Positions 6,020 through 6,278 of a DNA stretch of 6,278 nt are shown here, piece after piece (the stretch's first letter is position 1; each line of letters begins with the position of its first letter). Position numbers and translations under genes: made by a program. Under the pieces are notes generated by a model. That model ran no database searches. It worked only from the letters and a program-made list of their open reading frames with translations, and had not been told where the DNA came from. Source of the stretch: CAZOVB01 sp964583095 (GTDB taxonomy: Bacteria > Planctomycetota > Phycisphaerae > SM23-33); assembly GCA_964583095.1 (NCBI GenBank), contig CAZOVB010000123.1:1-6278 (forward strand), written 5' to 3'.

Positions 6020-6046
6020 GGCCTGATGTTATACCTACGTCAGGCC
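6020..6046 (+). other. leader stem-loop B
   Basis: GGCCTGATGT (6020-6029) pairs with ACGTCAGGCC (6037-6046) over 10 bp with one G-U pair, leaving a 7-nt loop. There is no T-run after it, so it is not a terminator. It is stable enough to be a processing or folding element of the rRNA precursor. Confidence 0.5.
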
Positions 6047-6072
6047 GCTCGGAATCCTCGTGGCAGCAAAGC

Positions 6073-6104
6073 CTAAAAGCTAAGCTTGGATTTTGAGTTT
6101 TTAG
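6073..6104 (+). other. leader stem-loop C, AT-rich
   Basis: CTAAAAGCT (6073-6081) pairs with AGTTTTTAG (6096-6104) over 9 bp with one G-U pair and a 14-nt loop. It is AU-rich and weaker than its neighbours. Confidence 0.35.
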
Positions 6105-6107
6105 ATG

Positions 6108-6133
6108 TTGATCCGGAGGCAACTCTGGATTAG
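6108..6133 (+). other. leader stem-loop D with GNRA tetraloop
   Basis: TTGATCCGGAG (6108-6118) pairs with CTCTGGATTAG (6123-6133) over 11 positions, three of them G-U, closed by a GCAA tetraloop. GNRA loops are a mark of genuine folded RNA, and G-U pairs keep the stem intact. Confidence 0.5.
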
Positions 6134-6137
6134 CAGA

Positions 6138-6173
6138 CCGGCCGAGTCCGCCCCCTATTGGACTCGGTGCCGG
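6138..6173 (+). other. leader stem-loop E
   Basis: CCGAGTCC (6142-6149) pairs perfectly with GGACTCGG (6160-6167) around a 10-nt loop. An outer CCGG (6138-6141) can pair with CCGG (6170-6173) across a two-base bulge. This is the most GC-rich helix near the 16S end. Confidence 0.5.
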
Positions 6174-6194
6174 ATCGACATTCAGTCGAACAGA

Positions 6195-6214
6195 GGTCTT
6201 CATATTTGAAGGCT
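6195..6214 (+). other. leader stem-loop F next to the 16S 5' end
   Basis: GGTCTTCA (6195-6202) pairs with TGAAGGCT (6207-6214) with two G-U pairs and a TATT loop. It ends about 10 nt before the predicted mature 16S end. A competing pairing of TTCAGT (6181-6186) with ACTGAA (6227-6232) would hide the first bases of 16S until processing. Confidence 0.4.
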
Positions 6215-6224
6215 GACGATATAT

Positions 6225-6278
6225 CAACTGAAGGGTTTGATCCTGGCTCAGATCGAACGCTGGCGGCGTGGCTAAAGC
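6225..6278 (+). rRNA. rrs: 16S ribosomal RNA, 5' end only
   Basis: The near-universal 16S start is present: TGAAGGGTTTGATCCTGG, then CTCAG and GAACGCTGGCGGCGTG. Aligning to E. coli puts mature base 1 near 6225. Only about 54 of roughly 1,500 nt are here. The usual helix-1 base A10 is replaced by G (6234), which still pairs with U24 (6248) as a G-U. The text after CTCAG, ATCGAACGCTGGCGGCGTGG, fits a bacterial 16S and is compatible with a planctomycete, but is too short for placement. The gene continues past the right edge. Confidence 0.96.

Larger units (their letters stand above)
5740..6224 (+). other. 16S rRNA leader (external transcribed spacer), about 485 nt
   Basis: This lies between the P1 promoter and the mature 16S end and holds no gene or tRNA. 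It contains many short stem-loops in series: 5757-5773 (GGTCGGG/CCCGGCC), 5778-5789 (CGCC-GCGA-GGCG, a GNRA loop), and the larger ones listed separately. An A-run lies at 5806-5813. The leader probably guides RNase processing and pre-16S folding. The partner strand for the long 16S processing stem would lie 3' of 16S, outside the window, so it cannot be located. Confidence 0.6.

Noticed and set aside
5740..6224. A tRNA or riboswitch in the rRNA leader
   Set aside because: No T-arm motif in a cloverleaf context and no recognisable riboswitch core; the stem-loops are simple hairpins and the next gene is rRNA.

Overview
The window looks like chromosomal DNA from a GC-rich bacterium, most plausibly a planctomycete (perhaps Phycisphaerae-like) or another PVC-superphylum member. 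The evidence is indirect. The window holds the start of a 16S rRNA gene with an unusual 5' end. It also holds a PTS-EIIA protein fused to an N-terminal helix-turn-helix domain, an architecture known from chlamydiae and related lineages, and a DUF58 protein. A membrane-anchored helical-repeat protein resembles hypothetical proteins I associate with planctomycetes. Only about 54 nt of 16S are present, so the assignment is tentative.

Layout from left to right: (1) 1-86 is a gene-free end. (2) 87-1085 (-) encodes a 332-aa protein with two membrane segments and a cytosolic helical-repeat tail. (3) 1086-1249 is a divergent intergenic region with a good plus-strand promoter candidate and two small palindromes. 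(4) 1250-1960 (+) encodes the HTH-EIIA protein, followed after 7 nt by a DUF58 gene (1968-2870, +), and after 76 nt by a membrane-anchored HtrA-family protease with two PDZ domains (2947-4350, +). These three may form one transcription unit. (5) 4351-4439 lies between convergent genes and is packed with GC-rich inverted repeats, probably a shared terminator. (6) 4440-5483 (-) encodes an exported two-domain thiol protein: a DsbD-alpha-like domain joined directly to a redoxin of the PRX_like1 type. (7) 5484-6224 has no gene. It holds back-to-back promoters, with the minus side serving the redox gene and the plus side being a strong promoter (TTGACA, 17-bp spacer, TACACT) for the rRNA operon. A roughly 485-nt rRNA leader follows, full of consecutive hairpins and carrying a possible second promoter. 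(8) 6225-6278 is the 5' end of 16S rRNA and runs off the window.

Functionally, the window combines envelope quality control (HtrA protease and a periplasmic thiol/redoxin protein), a possible phosphorylation-sensing regulator (HTH-EIIA) and the start of a ribosomal RNA operon. No mobile elements, CRISPR arrays, phage genes or tRNAs were seen, and no complete undescribed system is evident. The items most worth a second look are the HTH-EIIA/DUF58/HtrA linkage, the two-domain thiol protein that lacks the DsbD membrane core, and the structured rRNA leader.
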